The notes under the pieces: generated by a model
What the model was told of the DNA's origin: nothing
The model's input: only the letters and a program-made list of their open reading frames with translations
Databases searched by the model: none
Part shown: in pieces, positions 8,893-17,773 of the stretch
Position numbering within the stretch: position 1 is the stretch's first letter
How the letters are laid out: the number at the start of each line of letters is the position of its first letter
Position numbers and translations under genes: made by a program
Source: Aminomonas paucivorans DSM 12260
Lineage (GTDB): Bacteria > Synergistota > Synergistia > Synergistales > Synergistaceae
Length of the DNA: 64,000 bases
Direction of reading: 5' to 3'
NCBI RefSeq assembly: GCF_000165795.1
Contig: NZ_CM001022.1
Coordinates: 2,079,812 to 2,143,811 of the forward strand

Positions 8893-9524
8893 CCCAGCAG
8901 CTCCTCCAGGGTCACCAGGCCGTACCGGAGGGCCAGCAGCATGGCCTCGGTTTTGTTCTTCGCCCCCACCTTGTCGTAGATGGAGGCCAGATGGGTCTGC
9001 ACGGTGCGTTCGCTGATGTAGAGCTTGGCGGCGATCTCCTTGCTGGAGAGCCCCTGGGCGGCCTGCACCAGGACCTCCCTCTCCCGGGGGGAGATGGGTT
9101 CGGGGACGAAGGCGTCTCCTCCCATGGCTTCGGCCACTTCGGAGTCCAGAAACAGCCCCCCCTGGGCCACCACCCGGATGGCCCGGCAGAGGGTCTCCGC
9201 AGGGGAGGTCTTGAGCACGTAACCCCGGGCCCCGGCCTTCAGGGATGCCAGCACGTAGGGTTGGGCGTCGTAGGAAGTGAGCATGAGGGCGGTGACGGGC
9301 AGCCCCTCCTGCTTGATGCGCCGCGCCAGGGACACCCCGTCCTGCCCGGGCATCCGCACGTCCAGCAGGGCCACCCGGGGTTTGAACTCCACCATGGCCT
9401 TCCAGGCCGCGTCCCCGTCGGCGTAGTCCCCCAGGAGGCGGAATTCCGGCTCCCGGGTCAGGTAGGCCCGAAGGCCCTCCCGGGTGAGGGGGTGGTCGTC
9501 CGCCAGGATCAGGGTGATGGACAT
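8889..9524 (-). CDS. Response regulator, NarL/FixJ family
   Basis: This 211-residue DNA-binding regulator pairs with the kinase gene it overlaps (ATGA, 8889-8892). The receiver domain (1-120) has the acidic pocket D9/D10, phosphoacceptor D55 in LLDVRMPGQDG, the conserved Thr in ALMLTSYD and the Lys in YVLKTS. A LuxR-type helix-turn-helix lies at about 143-205 (SPREREVLVQAAQGLSSKEI, then ISERTVQTHLASIYDKVG). It starts with ATG at 9524, 10 bases after the HD-domain gene, so three or four genes may form one transcript. Regulated promoters cannot be assigned from the window. Confidence 0.93.
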   Translation of the reverse strand: MSITLILADDHPLTREGLRAYLTREPEFRLLGDYADGDAAWKAMVEFKPRVALLDVRMPGQDGVSLARRIKQEGLPVTALMLTSYDAQPYVLASLKAGARGYVLKTSPAETLCRAIRVVAQGGLFLDSEVAEAMGGDAFVPEPISPREREVLVQAAQGLSSKEIAAKLYISERTVQTHLASIYDKVGAKNKTEAMLLALRYGLVTLEELLG

Positions 9525-9534
9525 GGCCGGTTCC

Positions 9535-10101
9535 TCAAGCTCCCAGGCCGATTTGAGCCTCCAAGGGACGCAGGGCCTGGATGGTCTCGGCGATGAGGCC
9601 CTCCAGGGGCTCCCCCAGAAGCTCCGCCCCCCGGGTGATGACCTCCCGGTTCACCCCTCGGGCGAAGGCCTTGTCCTTCCACTTCTTCTTCACCGAGGAA
9701 ACCTCCAGGTCCTGGAGGGACTTGCTGGGTCGCACCAGGGCCACGGCGGTGATGAAGCCCGTGAGTTCGTCCACGGTGTACAGGGTCTTCTCCAGGAGGG
9801 ACTGGGGTTCCACCCCCGTGATGTCCCATCCGTGGGCCTGCATGGCCCGCACGAACTCCGGCGGGTAGCCCGCCTCTTCCAGCCAGATCGCCGCCTGGGC
9901 GCAGTGCCGGTCCGGGGTCTCCTCCCAGTCCAGGTCGTGCAGCAGCCCCACGATCCCCCAGAGGTCCTCGTCCTCCCCCGCCCGCCGGGCGAAGTGGCGC
10001 ATGGCCCCCTCCACCGCCAGGGCGTGGCGCAGGTGCATCTCCTCCCGGTTGTGGGCCGAAAGGAGTTCCCATGCCTTCTCCCGATCCTTCGTGAGCGTCA
10101 A
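9535..10101 (-). CDS. HD-domain protein (predicted phosphohydrolase)
   Basis: This 188-residue cytoplasmic protein has an HD-type metal site: H25 in EMHLRHALAVEGAMRHFA is the first histidine and LLHDLDWEE supplies the HD doublet; later DRHCAQAA and QAHGW provide further candidate ligands. This layout is common in small stand-alone HD hydrolases, many acting on nucleotides, but the substrate is not known. The C-terminal third (SSVKKKWKDKAFARGVNREVI) is conserved in this subgroup. It lies 7 bases downstream of the deaminase gene and 10 bases upstream of the response regulator gene, so a short operon is likely. Confidence 0.85.
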   Translation of the reverse strand: MTLTKDREKAWELLSAHNREEMHLRHALAVEGAMRHFARRAGEDEDLWGIVGLLHDLDWEETPDRHCAQAAIWLEEAGYPPEFVRAMQAHGWDITGVEPQSLLEKTLYTVDELTGFITAVALVRPSKSLQDLEVSSVKKKWKDKAFARGVNREVITRGAELLGEPLEGLIAETIQALRPLEAQIGLGA

Positions 10102-10108
10102 GTCCTCT

Positions 10109-10630
10109 TCACCCTTCCCTTCCCGTGCCTTCCGGGGCCTTCGGCCCCTCTTTCTCCATGGACAGCGCCTCCAAGGACACCTGCCGCGACAACACCCCCG
10201 CCTCCCGGCGCAGGGCCCGGGCCAGCTCGTCCGGGTAGGGGTTCAGGAACACCATCTCCCGGATGCCCCCGTTGATCAGGGCCTTGGTGCAGAACGAACA
10301 GGGCTCGTGGGTGCAGTAGAGAATCCCCCCCGCCGTGGAGACCCCCATGGCGGCGGCCTGGCTCAGGGCGTTGATCTCCCCGTGGGAGCCCCGGCACATC
10401 TCGTGCCGCTCCCCCGAGGGGATGCCCAGCCTCTCCCGGAGACACCCCACCTCAGCACAGTGGGGCACCCCCCGGGGCGCTCCGTTGTACCCCGTGCTCA
10501 CCATGTAGTGGTCCCGGACGATCACCGCCCCCACGTGACGACGCAGGCAGGTGCTCCGGGAAGCCACCACCAGGGCGATTCGGAGGAAGTACTCGTCCCA
10601 GCCGGGACGCAAGTCCGACACCGGCGTCAC
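10109..10630 (-). CDS. dCMP deaminase-like zinc protein (ComEB family)
   Basis: This 173-residue cytidine/deoxycytidylate deaminase-fold protein has the zinc-binding pair PCSFC within CTHEPCSFCTKALINGG, and an upstream H-x-E as HGEINAL. The middle residue is Gly where most family members have Ala. An extra Cys/His cluster (HCAEVGCLRERL and HEMCRGSHGE) is typical of dCMP deaminase/ComEB, which turns dCMP into dUMP for thymidylate synthesis. Length is close to the usual 150-180. It is divergent from hypF, with a 14-base palindrome between them. The C-terminal 15 residues are Gly/Glu-rich and probably unstructured. Confidence 0.85.
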   Translation of the reverse strand: MTPVSDLRPGWDEYFLRIALVVASRSTCLRRHVGAVIVRDHYMVSTGYNGAPRGVPHCAEVGCLRERLGIPSGERHEMCRGSHGEINALSQAAAMGVSTAGGILYCTHEPCSFCTKALINGGIREMVFLNPYPDELARALRREAGVLSRQVSLEALSMEKEGPKAPEGTGREG

Positions 10631-10646
10631 CCCCCGTTTTTTGCTG

Positions 10647-10660
10647 TGGTAAGCTTACCA
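10647..10660. promoter_or_regulatory. Perfect 14-bp palindrome between divergent genes (candidate operator)
   Basis: TGGTAAGCTTACCA reads the same on both strands and lies in the 97-base gap between the divergent dCMP deaminase-like gene and hypF. It is preceded by an A/T-rich stretch (ttttttgctg). TGGT-n-ACCA half-sites are typical of several GntR- and LacI-type operators, but no regulator is encoded beside it, so this is only a candidate. The hypF ribosome site AAGGAGA lies about 50 bases further on. Confidence 0.4.
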
Positions 10661-10727
10661 TAAGCCATTCGGAGGACCTGCGGGAAAGTACCGATCCTCC
10701 CCGAGACCGGCCCCAAGGAGACCTTCC

Positions 10728-12992
10728 ATGCCCCGCATCCAGCTCCTCGTCACCGGCATCGTCCAGGGGGTGGGGTTCCGCCCTTTCTGCGCCCGCCTGG
10801 CCCGACGCCTGCACCTGGCGGGCTGGGTGCGCAACACCTCCCAGGGAGTGGCGATCCTCCTGGAGGGCCCCGAGGGAGCCCTTTCGACCTACCGGGGCGC
10901 CCTGCTCACCGAAGCCCCTCCCCTGGCCCGGGTCCGCACCCTCCGGGACCTTCCCCCGGAGGCGACTCCCCTGGAGCCGGAGGTCTTCTCCATCCTCCCC
11001 AGCCAGAGCCGGGAGCGGACGGAGGTCCTCATCCCCCCGGACCTGACCTGCTGCCCCGCCTGCCTTCGGGAACTCCGGGACCCGGCGGACCGGCGCTACC
11101 GCTACCCCTTCCTCAACTGCACCGACTGCGGCCCCCGGTACTCCCTCATCCGGGAGCTGCCCTACGACCGCCCCGGCACCACCATGGCCTGCTTCCCCCA
11201 GTGCGAGGACTGCGAGGGGGAGTATCGGGACCCGACGCACCGACGCTTCCACGCCCAGCCCAACGCCTGTCCCGCCTGCGGCCCCCGGGTCTGGCTTGCG
11301 GACCGGGAGGGACACGTCCTGGCCCGGGAAGACGAGGCGATCCGCCAGGCCCGGGAGGCCCTGACGGGAGGGCGCATCCTGGCCCTCAAGGGCCTCGGGG
11401 GGTTCCACCTGGCCTGCGACCCCACCCGGGATGCCCCGGTGGCGCTCCTGCGGGAACGCAAGCGCCGCCCCCACAAGCCCTTCGCCGTCCTGGTCCCGGA
11501 CCTGGAGGCGGCGGGGCGCCTGGTCCGCCTCACCCCCACCTCCCGGGACCTGCTGGCCTCCCCCCGGGGGCCCATCGTCCTCTGCCCCGTCCGGGAGGAC
11601 GGACCCCTGAGTCCCCTGGTCGCTCCGGGACAGGACACCCTGGGGGTCTTCCTCCCCACCACGCCCCTGCACCACCTGGTGGCGGAGGGCTTTCCGGCCT
11701 TGCTCATGACCAGCGGCAATCGGGGGGAGGAACCCCTGGCGGCGGGAAACCGGGAAGCCCTGGCGACCCTGAGGGACTTCGCGGACCGGTTCCTCCTCCA
11801 TGACCGGGACATCCACAACCCCGTGGACGACTCGGTAGTGGCCCCGGCGGGACGGCGCACCATCCTGCTGCGCCGCTCCCGGGGCTACGTGCCGGAACCC
11901 CTCTTCCTGCCCCGATCCGGCCCCTCGGTCTTCGCCGCCGGGGCGGAACTGAAGGGGGCCTTCGCCCTGACCGCCGGGGAGGCCCTCTTCCCCGGCCCCT
12001 ACCTGGGGGACCTGAAGCAGGCCTCCGTGGCCCGGCGGTACAAGGAGTCGGCGGAGAAGTTCCTCCACCTCTTCCGGGCCCGGCCGGAGCGCACGGCCTG
12101 CGACCTCCACCCCCTCTACGTCTCCACCCGGCTGGTGCGGGAACTCTTCCCGGACCGGGAGCCCCGGAAGATCCAGCACCACCACGCCCACCTGGCCGCT
12201 CTCCTGGCGGACCGGGAGCTGGACGAGCCGCTGCTGGGCTGGGTGTTGGACGGGACGGGGTACGGGGAGGACGGAACCGTCTGGGGGGGGGAACTGCTCT
12301 TCCGGGACGGGGGGACGTTCCGGCGCCTGGGACACCTTCGGGCCGCCCCCCTTCCCGGGGGGGACCGGTCGGTGCGGGAACCCTGGCGGTTCGCCGCAAG
12401 CCTCCTGCGGGAGACCTTCGGGGAACGGGAGGGGACGGCCCGGGGCGAGACCTTCTTCCCCTCCCGGGGAGCCCTCCTGCGGCTTCTTCCTCCGGTGCTT
12501 CGCGCCCCCGAGACCCCCCGCACCACCTCCTGCGGGCGCCTCTTCGACGGCGTCGCGGCCCTCCTGGGTCTGCGGGAGATCGTGTCCTACGACGGCCAGG
12601 CCGCCATGGAGCTGGAGGCCTGCGCCCGGGGGGCGGGGAAACTGCCCTTCCTCGGGGAGGTGCGGGAAGACCGGTGGGTCCTGGACTGGCGTCCCGCCGT
12701 GGAGGCCCTTGCGGGGCGTCGGGAAGGGGAGGGCGCCCCCGCCCTGGCGGCGGCGTTCCACGGCGGCCTGGCGGAGGCCCTGGGGGACGGGGCCCGGTGG
12801 GCCGCAAAACGGACGGGGGGTTCTCGGGTGGGCCTCACGGGGGGGTGCTTCCAGAACCGACGGCTCCTCTCCCTGACCTGCGCCGCCCTGGTCCGGCGGG
12901 GGCTGGAACCGGTGACCCACCTCCGCCTGAGCTGCAACGACGAGGCCGTGGCGGCGGGTCAGGCCTGGATCGTCGCCCGGGAAACGGACTGA
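10728..12992 (+). CDS. hypF: Carbamoyltransferase HypF ([NiFe]-hydrogenase maturation)
   Basis: This complete 754-residue HypF makes a thiocarboxamide on HypE from carbamoyl phosphate, the source of the CN ligands of [NiFe]-hydrogenases. Domains in order: acylphosphatase-like (1-90, GIVQGVGFRPFCARLA); two zinc fingers (about 105-185, CPACL, CTDCGP, CEDCEGEY, CPACGP); YrdC-like carbamoyl-adenylate domain (about 195-385, with HNPVDDSVV); and Kae1-like transferase domain (about 400-754, with HHHAHLAALLADRE and TGGCFQNRRLL). A start at ATG 10728 follows AAGGAGA. No other hyp or hydrogenase genes are in the window, so the partners must lie elsewhere; an orphan hypF is common in scattered hyp sets. 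Confidence 0.95.
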   Translation: MPRIQLLVTGIVQGVGFRPFCARLARRLHLAGWVRNTSQGVAILLEGPEGALSTYRGALLTEAPPLARVRTLRDLPPEATPLEPEVFSILPSQSRERTEVLIPPDLTCCPACLRELRDPADRRYRYPFLNCTDCGPRYSLIRELPYDRPGTTMACFPQCEDCEGEYRDPTHRRFHAQPNACPACGPRVWLADREGHVLAREDEAIRQAREALTGGRILALKGLGGFHLACDPTRDAPVALLRERKRRPHKPFAVLVPDLEAAGRLVRLTPTSRDLLASPRGPIVLCPVREDGPLSPLVAPGQDTLGVFLPTTPLHHLVAEGFPALLMTSGNRGEEPLAAGNREALATLRDFADRFLLHDRDIHNPVDDSVVAPAGRRTILLRRSRGYVPEPLFLPRSGPSVFAAGAELKGAFALTAGEALFPGPYLGDLKQASVARRYKESAEKFLHLFRARPERTACDLHPLYVSTRLVRELFPDREPRKIQHHHAHLAALLADRELDEPLLGWVLDGTGYGEDGTVWGGELLFRDGGTFRRLGHLRAAPLPGGDRSVREPWRFAASLLRETFGEREGTARGETFFPSRGALLRLLPPVLRAPETPRTTSCGRLFDGVAALLGLREIVSYDGQAAMELEACARGAGKLPFLGEVREDRWVLDWRPAVEALAGRREGEGAPALAAAFHGGLAEALGDGARWAAKRTGGSRVGLTGGCFQNRRLLSLTCAALVRRGLEPVTHLRLSCNDEAVAAGQAWIVARETD

Positions 12993-13399
12993 CCCGAGGC
13001 TCCCTCGGAAGCCCCGGAGTCCCGCCCCTCCTCCGAGCAGCCCCGGGCGAGCCGCCGGAGGCGCAGGACCTCCTCCGCCAGACCCTCCGCCGTGTCCCGG
13101 TTGAGAGGCATGACCCTGCCGTGGCAGCGGTAGTAGAACAGGTTGGACCAGAGCACCTCGTAGCCTCCCCGGTCGTACTCCTCCCCCGTGGGGAGGTAGC
13201 TGTCGCAGCCGTTGACGTACCCGTTCAGGAAGAGGAGGGGATCGCCGCTGCGCCGCTGGACGTCCAGGGCCACCCCGGACATCACCTCGTGGGGGGCGCC
13301 GCAGAGACACCCCTCCCCCAGCCCCATCCGCACCGTCCCCGCCGCCTTCTCCAATCCCCTCATCCTTCCTCGACGGGAAGCACCCTTCCCTGCTTGCAC
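12959..13399 (-). pseudogene. C-terminal remnant of a neutral/alkaline ceramidase-like protein
   Basis: The open frame codes for about 146 residues, but only the middle part (roughly codons 36-115) looks like a protein family. The stretch FLNGYVNGCDSYLPTGEEYD followed by GGYEVLWSNLFYY and a closing helix EGLAEEVLRL resembles the region near the C-terminal end of the catalytic domain of neutral/alkaline non-lysosomal ceramidases. Those proteins are usually 400 residues or more, so the N-terminal three quarters, including the metal site, is missing. Nothing family-like is seen upstream to 13561. The reading frame runs 34 bases into the 3' end of hypF on the other strand. I infer a decayed gene; the assignment rests on memory of the family pattern. 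Confidence 0.5.
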
Positions 13400-13561
13400 T
13401 GTCCAGTCCCCATCTCGGATGGCGACCCACGGATCGGCCCCTTTGAACCCAGGTCAACGAAAACGGATCACACCCCAGTTCCTCGGCGAATCCAAGCATT
13501 GCCGGCCCCCGTGTTTCTCCCCCACCGGGGAGAGTGCCCCCGGGCAGGGCGTCACCGGGGA

Positions 13562-15970
13562 TCAGGGGTTCGCGATGCGCCGGAGGACCGGGTCGTCCTC
13601 GTAGGCGCTGCGGACGTTCTCCTGCGTCACGATCTTCGGCTCCAGGAGGTATGCGGGAACCACCTTGACCCCGTTGTGGCAGCTCCGGTCGTCGTTGATC
13701 TCCGGGGCCTTGCCCTGCTGGAGCGCCGAAACCGTGAGGAGGGTCCGCCGGACCAGGGCCCCCGTGTCCTTGTGGATGGTGGAATACTGTTCCCCCCGGA
13801 GGATGGACTTGATGGACTCCACCTCCGCATCCTGCCCCGTCACCACCGGGACCTCCTTCCCCGCAGCCCGGGCCGAGGTGAGCACCGCCCGGGCCAGGGT
13901 GTCGTTGGGGGCCAGGACCCCGTGGAGGGGTTCCCGGGCGTAGACCCCCGCGAGGAGCGTATCCATGCGCCTCTGGGCGTTCTCCGCCTTCCAGCCTGGG
14001 GTGGCGGCCTTGGGGAAGCTGACCTGCCCGGACCGGACCACCAGGGTTCCGTCGGCGATGCGGGGCTGGAGCACGCTCATGGCTCCCTGGTAGAAGACCT
14101 GGCTGTTGGCGTCGTCGGGGGAACCGGCGAAGATCTCCACCCCCCAGGGGGCGTGCCCCTTGCGCCGCCGCAGCCCCTCCAGCAGGGCCTCCCCCTGCAG
14201 GACCCCCACCTTGTAGTTGTCATAGGCCACATAGTAATCCACCGCAGGGGTGTTGGTCAGGAGGCGATCGTAGGCCACCACCCGCACCCCCGCCTCCCGG
14301 GCCTCCCGAAGCTGCCCCCCCAGCTGGGAGCCGTCGATGGCCCCCACCACCAGGACCTTCGCTCCTCGGGCCACCATGGCGGAAAGCTGGTTCTGCTGTT
14401 CCGCCACCCCCCCGTTGGCGAACTGCACGTCCCCCCGGAACCCCGCCTCCCGAAGCCCCTCCCGGAAGAGACGCTCCGCCAGGACCCAGTTCTCCGAGGT
14501 CTTCTGGGGCAGGCAGACCCCGACCAGGGAACCCGGGGCAAAACCGCTTCCCCCGTCGGCCGCCCCCGCCCAGACCTGCCCCTCCTCCGGGCCAGCGCCG
14601 AGGCGCCACCCGCTGCCGGGCAGATAGAGGGCCGCCGCCAGAACCGCCACCGCCGCCCCCACAGCCAGCAGCTCCCAGGTCTCCCGCAGGGCGGGGGAAG
14701 GCCCTCCGGCCCCGGAAGGCTCCTCCGATCCCCCTCCCCCCGGCTCGGCCCGGGAGGGAACGGCGTGCCGGGGACTTCGAAGCAGCAGGCCCACCAGGGA
14801 GGGGCGCCCCTGCCGCTTGTTGTAGATGTCGAAGGCCACCGCCGCCAGAAGCACCAGCCCCTTGATGATCTGCGTCGCGTCGGTGCCCACCCCCATGAGC
14901 TGGAGCCCGTTGTTCAGCACCCCCATCACCAGGCCGCCCACCACCGAACCGAGGACGGTTCCCACCCCGCCGGACACCGCCGCCCCCCCGATGAACACCG
15001 CCGAAATGGCGTCCAGCTCCCAGCCCACCCCGTCGAAGGGACCGGAAGCGGTGGCCCGACCGATGAACAGCAGCCCCGCCAGGGAGGCCAGGAGGGACAT
15101 GTTCACCATCACCAGGAAGGTGACCCACCGGGTCTCGACCCCGGAAAGCTGCGCCGCCTGGATGTTCCCCCCCACGGCGTAGACGTGGCGCCCCAGGATG
15201 GTGCGCCCCGCCAGGAAGCTGTAAAGCAGCACCAGCGCCGCCAGGATCAGCCCCGGCACGGGAAACGACGTCCCCGGCCGCCCGCTGGCGAACTGGTAGG
15301 TCAGCCAGGCGAGGACCCCGCCCAGAAGCCCCAGGCGCACCGCCTCCACCCGAGGGGGAAGCACCTCCCCCCCGAGCCGGAGGGTCTGGCGACGGGCCCG
15401 AAGGGTCGCCGCCACGAGCCAGAGGATCCCCAGAGCCCCCAGGACCAGGGTGGGGTCGTTGAGCCCCAGGTCAGCGCCGTGGGTGGGGAGATACCCCCCG
15501 CCGAGGTACTGGATCTCCGGCGGCACGGGGACCGTGTTGGACTTCCCCAGGAACTGGTTGGCCCCGCGGAACAGCATCATCCCCGCCAGGGTGACCACGA
15601 AGGCGGGGATCCCCACGTAGGCCACCCAGAACCCCTGCCAGGCCCCGATGAGAACCCCCAGAACCAGACAGAGGACCACCCCGCCCCAGGGGGGAAGCCC
15701 CCAGTCCCGGAGGGCCAGGGCCACCACGATCCCCGAGAAGGCCGCCACGGACCCCACGGACAGATCGATGTGCCCGGCGATGATCACCAGCACCATGCCC
15801 ACCGCCAGCACCAGGATGTAGGCGTTGCCGTTGAGCAGGTTCATCAGGTTCGCCGAGGTCAGCACCAGCCCCCCCGTTCGGATCTGGAAGAAGGTCACCA
15901 GGGCCACCAGGGCGAAGAGCATGCCGAACTGTCGGGGCTCCCCGCCGAAGAGCTTCTTGAGGGTGTTCAA
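13562..15970 (-). CDS. Sugar ABC transporter permease fused to periplasmic substrate-binding domain
   Basis: This single 802-residue frame joins two normally separate proteins. Residues 1-395 are a XylH/GguB/RbsC-type permease with about ten membrane helices (GMVLVIIAGHIDLSVGSV is a family signature; FIGGAAVSGGVGTVLGSVVGG another). Residues 400-430 are a Gly/Pro/Ser-rich linker, 434-451 an extra membrane helix (ELLAVGAAVAVLAAALYL), and about 482-795 a ChvE/XylF-type sugar-binding domain (VGVCLPQKTSENW, VVAYDRLLTNTPAVDYYVAYD). The extra helix would move the binding domain to the periplasm, tethered to its own channel. The start is TTG at 15970, overlapping the ATPase stop (TTGA), followed by NTLKKLFGG. 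No stop or frameshift is needed to join the parts. The sugar is probably a pentose or related monosaccharide, by family only. Confidence 0.9.
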   Translation of the reverse strand: MNTLKKLFGGEPRQFGMLFALVALVTFFQIRTGGLVLTSANLMNLLNGNAYILVLAVGMVLVIIAGHIDLSVGSVAAFSGIVVALALRDWGLPPWGGVVLCLVLGVLIGAWQGFWVAYVGIPAFVVTLAGMMLFRGANQFLGKSNTVPVPPEIQYLGGGYLPTHGADLGLNDPTLVLGALGILWLVAATLRARRQTLRLGGEVLPPRVEAVRLGLLGGVLAWLTYQFASGRPGTSFPVPGLILAALVLLYSFLAGRTILGRHVYAVGGNIQAAQLSGVETRWVTFLVMVNMSLLASLAGLLFIGRATASGPFDGVGWELDAISAVFIGGAAVSGGVGTVLGSVVGGLVMGVLNNGLQLMGVGTDATQIIKGLVLLAAVAFDIYNKRQGRPSLVGLLLRSPRHAVPSRAEPGGGGSEEPSGAGGPSPALRETWELLAVGAAVAVLAAALYLPGSGWRLGAGPEEGQVWAGAADGGSGFAPGSLVGVCLPQKTSENWVLAERLFREGLREAGFRGDVQFANGGVAEQQNQLSAMVARGAKVLVVGAIDGSQLGGQLREAREAGVRVVAYDRLLTNTPAVDYYVAYDNYKVGVLQGEALLEGLRRRKGHAPWGVEIFAGSPDDANSQVFYQGAMSVLQPRIADGTLVVRSGQVSFPKAATPGWKAENAQRRMDTLLAGVYAREPLHGVLAPNDTLARAVLTSARAAGKEVPVVTGQDAEVESIKSILRGEQYSTIHKDTGALVRRTLLTVSALQQGKAPEINDDRSCHNGVKVVPAYLLEPKIVTQENVRSAYEDDPVLRRIANP

Positions 15971-17556
15971 CTCCCCGCCTCCTCCCGGACGATCCGTTCC
16001 CGCAGGGGCGACGGCGCGCTCCCCCGGGCGGTCATGAGACGCATGAGGCGCTCCTGGTCCGCCTCGCTTCGATCCACCACCCCCGCCACGGCCCCCTCGC
16101 ACAGGACGCAGATCCGGTCCGCCAGCCCCAGCAGCTCCGGAAGCTCCGAGGAGATGAGAATCACCCCCTTCCCCTCCGCCGCCAGCTGCCGGATCAGGAC
16201 GTAGATCTCGTACTTCGCCCCCACGTCGATCCCCCGGGTGGGCTCGTCCAGGATCAGCACCTCCGGCTCGGTGAACAGCCATTTGCCCAGCACCGCCTTC
16301 TGCTGGTTCCCCCCGGAGAGCGTGGACACCCGGGCGTCCACGCTGGGGGCCTTGATGCGCAGGGACCGGCGGTACCCCTCCGCCACGGCGAACTCCCGGT
16401 TCCGGTCCACCACCCCGTGCCGACTGATCCGCCCCAGTCCGGCGGCCACCAGGGTGGTGCGCAGGGAGTCCAGCAGGTTCAGACCCAGGGCCTTGCGGTC
16501 CTCGCTGACGTAGGCGATCCCGTGGCGGACCGCGTCGCGCACCCGGGGAAGCCGAAGCTCCCGCCCCTCCAGAAGGACCTGTCCCCCCTCCCAGACCCCG
16601 TAGGAACGGCCGAAGAGGGACCGGGCCAGCTCCGTCCTCCCCGCTCCCACCAGCCCGGCGATGCCCAGGATCTCCCCCCGCCGCAGGGTGAAGGAAACCC
16701 CCTTGCAGACGAGACGGTCCGGGTCCTGGGGGTGGCGCACCGTCCAGTCCCGGACCTCGAAAAAGGGCTCCCCGAGGGAAGAGACGCGCTCGGGGAACCG
16801 GGACCCCAGGGAGCGCCCCACCATCCCCCGGATGAGCCGGTCCTCGTCCACCGCCTCCTTCCCCTCCCCCGTCAAGCGAAGGGTCTCCACGGAACGGCCG
16901 TCCCGAAGGATGGTGACCCCGTCGGCGATCCCCAGCACCTCCCCCAGCTTGTGGCTGATGAGGATGCAGGTGACCCCCTGGTCCCGCAGCCCCCGAAGCA
17001 GCCCCAGCAGGTGCTCCGAATCCCCCTCGTTGAGGGCCGCCGTGGGCTCGTCCAGGATCAGCAGCTCCACGTCCTTGCCCAGGGCCTTGGCGATCTCCAC
17101 CAACTGCTGCTTCCCCACCCCCAGGTGCTTCACCGCCGTGCCGGGGCGCTCCCGCAGCCCCACCCGATCCAGCAGTTCCCGGGCCCGGGCGTCCGCCCGG
17201 ACCCAGTCGATCACCCCGCCCCGGGCCACCTCGTGGCCCAAAAACAGGTTCTCCGTGATGGACAGCTCCGGCACCAAGGCCAGCTCCTGGTGGATGATGG
17301 CCACCCCCGCCGCCTCGCTGTCCCAGATGCCGCGAAACGCCGCAGGTCGCCCCCGAAGCAGGATCTCCCCCTGGAAGCTCCCCTGGGGGTAGACCCCGGA
17401 GAGCACCTTCATGAGGGTGGACTTCCCCGCCCCGTTCTCCCCGCAGATCCCGTGGATCTCCCCCTCCTCCACCGCCAGGGAGACCCCGTCCAGCGCCCGG
17501 ACCCCGGGAAACTCCTTGGTGATCCCCCGCATCTCCAGCAGCCTGGCCACGCCCAT
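15967..17556 (-). CDS. Sugar ABC transporter ATPase (XylG/GguA/RbsA type, two ABC domains)
   Basis: This 529-residue cytoplasmic ATPase powers the fused permease encoded next. The first ABC domain has Walker A GENGAGKSTLM (about 39-49), a signature-like HLGVGKQQLVEIAKAL and Walker B LLILDEPTAAL. The second has the usual degenerate P-loop of this family (GLVGAGRTELARSLFG), signature LSGGNQQKAVLGKWL and VLILDEPTRGIDVG. Two domains in one chain, with an altered second P-loop, define the CUT2 class (ribose, xylose, galactose importers). ATG at 17556 or the internal ATG at codon 9 could be the start. It overlaps the downstream gene by 4 bases. No kinase or isomerase is nearby to name the sugar. 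Confidence 0.93.
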   Translation of the reverse strand: MGVARLLEMRGITKEFPGVRALDGVSLAVEEGEIHGICGENGAGKSTLMKVLSGVYPQGSFQGEILLRGRPAAFRGIWDSEAAGVAIIHQELALVPELSITENLFLGHEVARGGVIDWVRADARARELLDRVGLRERPGTAVKHLGVGKQQLVEIAKALGKDVELLILDEPTAALNEGDSEHLLGLLRGLRDQGVTCILISHKLGEVLGIADGVTILRDGRSVETLRLTGEGKEAVDEDRLIRGMVGRSLGSRFPERVSSLGEPFFEVRDWTVRHPQDPDRLVCKGVSFTLRRGEILGIAGLVGAGRTELARSLFGRSYGVWEGGQVLLEGRELRLPRVRDAVRHGIAYVSEDRKALGLNLLDSLRTTLVAAGLGRISRHGVVDRNREFAVAEGYRRSLRIKAPSVDARVSTLSGGNQQKAVLGKWLFTEPEVLILDEPTRGIDVGAKYEIYVLIRQLAAEGKGVILISSELPELLGLADRICVLCEGAVAGVVDRSEADQERLMRLMTARGSAPSPLRERIVREEAGS

Positions 17557-17773
17557 CCCCCCTCCCGATGCGCCTCCTCAAGGGCCCCGAAAGCCTCCCG
17601 GAAGACCCCACAGGTCCGGCGCCCTTCGGGCGTGCCCCGATTATCCCATTTCGCCCCCTAACTCGTCACCAGGGCGCTTCGAGCCCGCAGGGCAGAGCGT
17701 AAGGACCCCCAGCCCCTTCCGGTTCCCTGACGACGTGGCCGCCCGGCCCGGCCGTGCCTGGGGCAACCGTCCC

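Noticed and set aside
10452-13499. A minus-strand open frame of about 1000 codons across hypF
   Set aside because: It lies antisense to hypF, is rich in Gly/Pro/Arg as expected from antisense of GC-rich coding DNA, and shows no family motif.
15971-17611. N-terminal extension of the permease-SBP frame across the ATPase gene
   Set aside because: It runs out of frame through the ATPase and reads as Gly/Arg/Pro-rich nonsense. The TTG at 15970 with the TTGA overlap explains the start.
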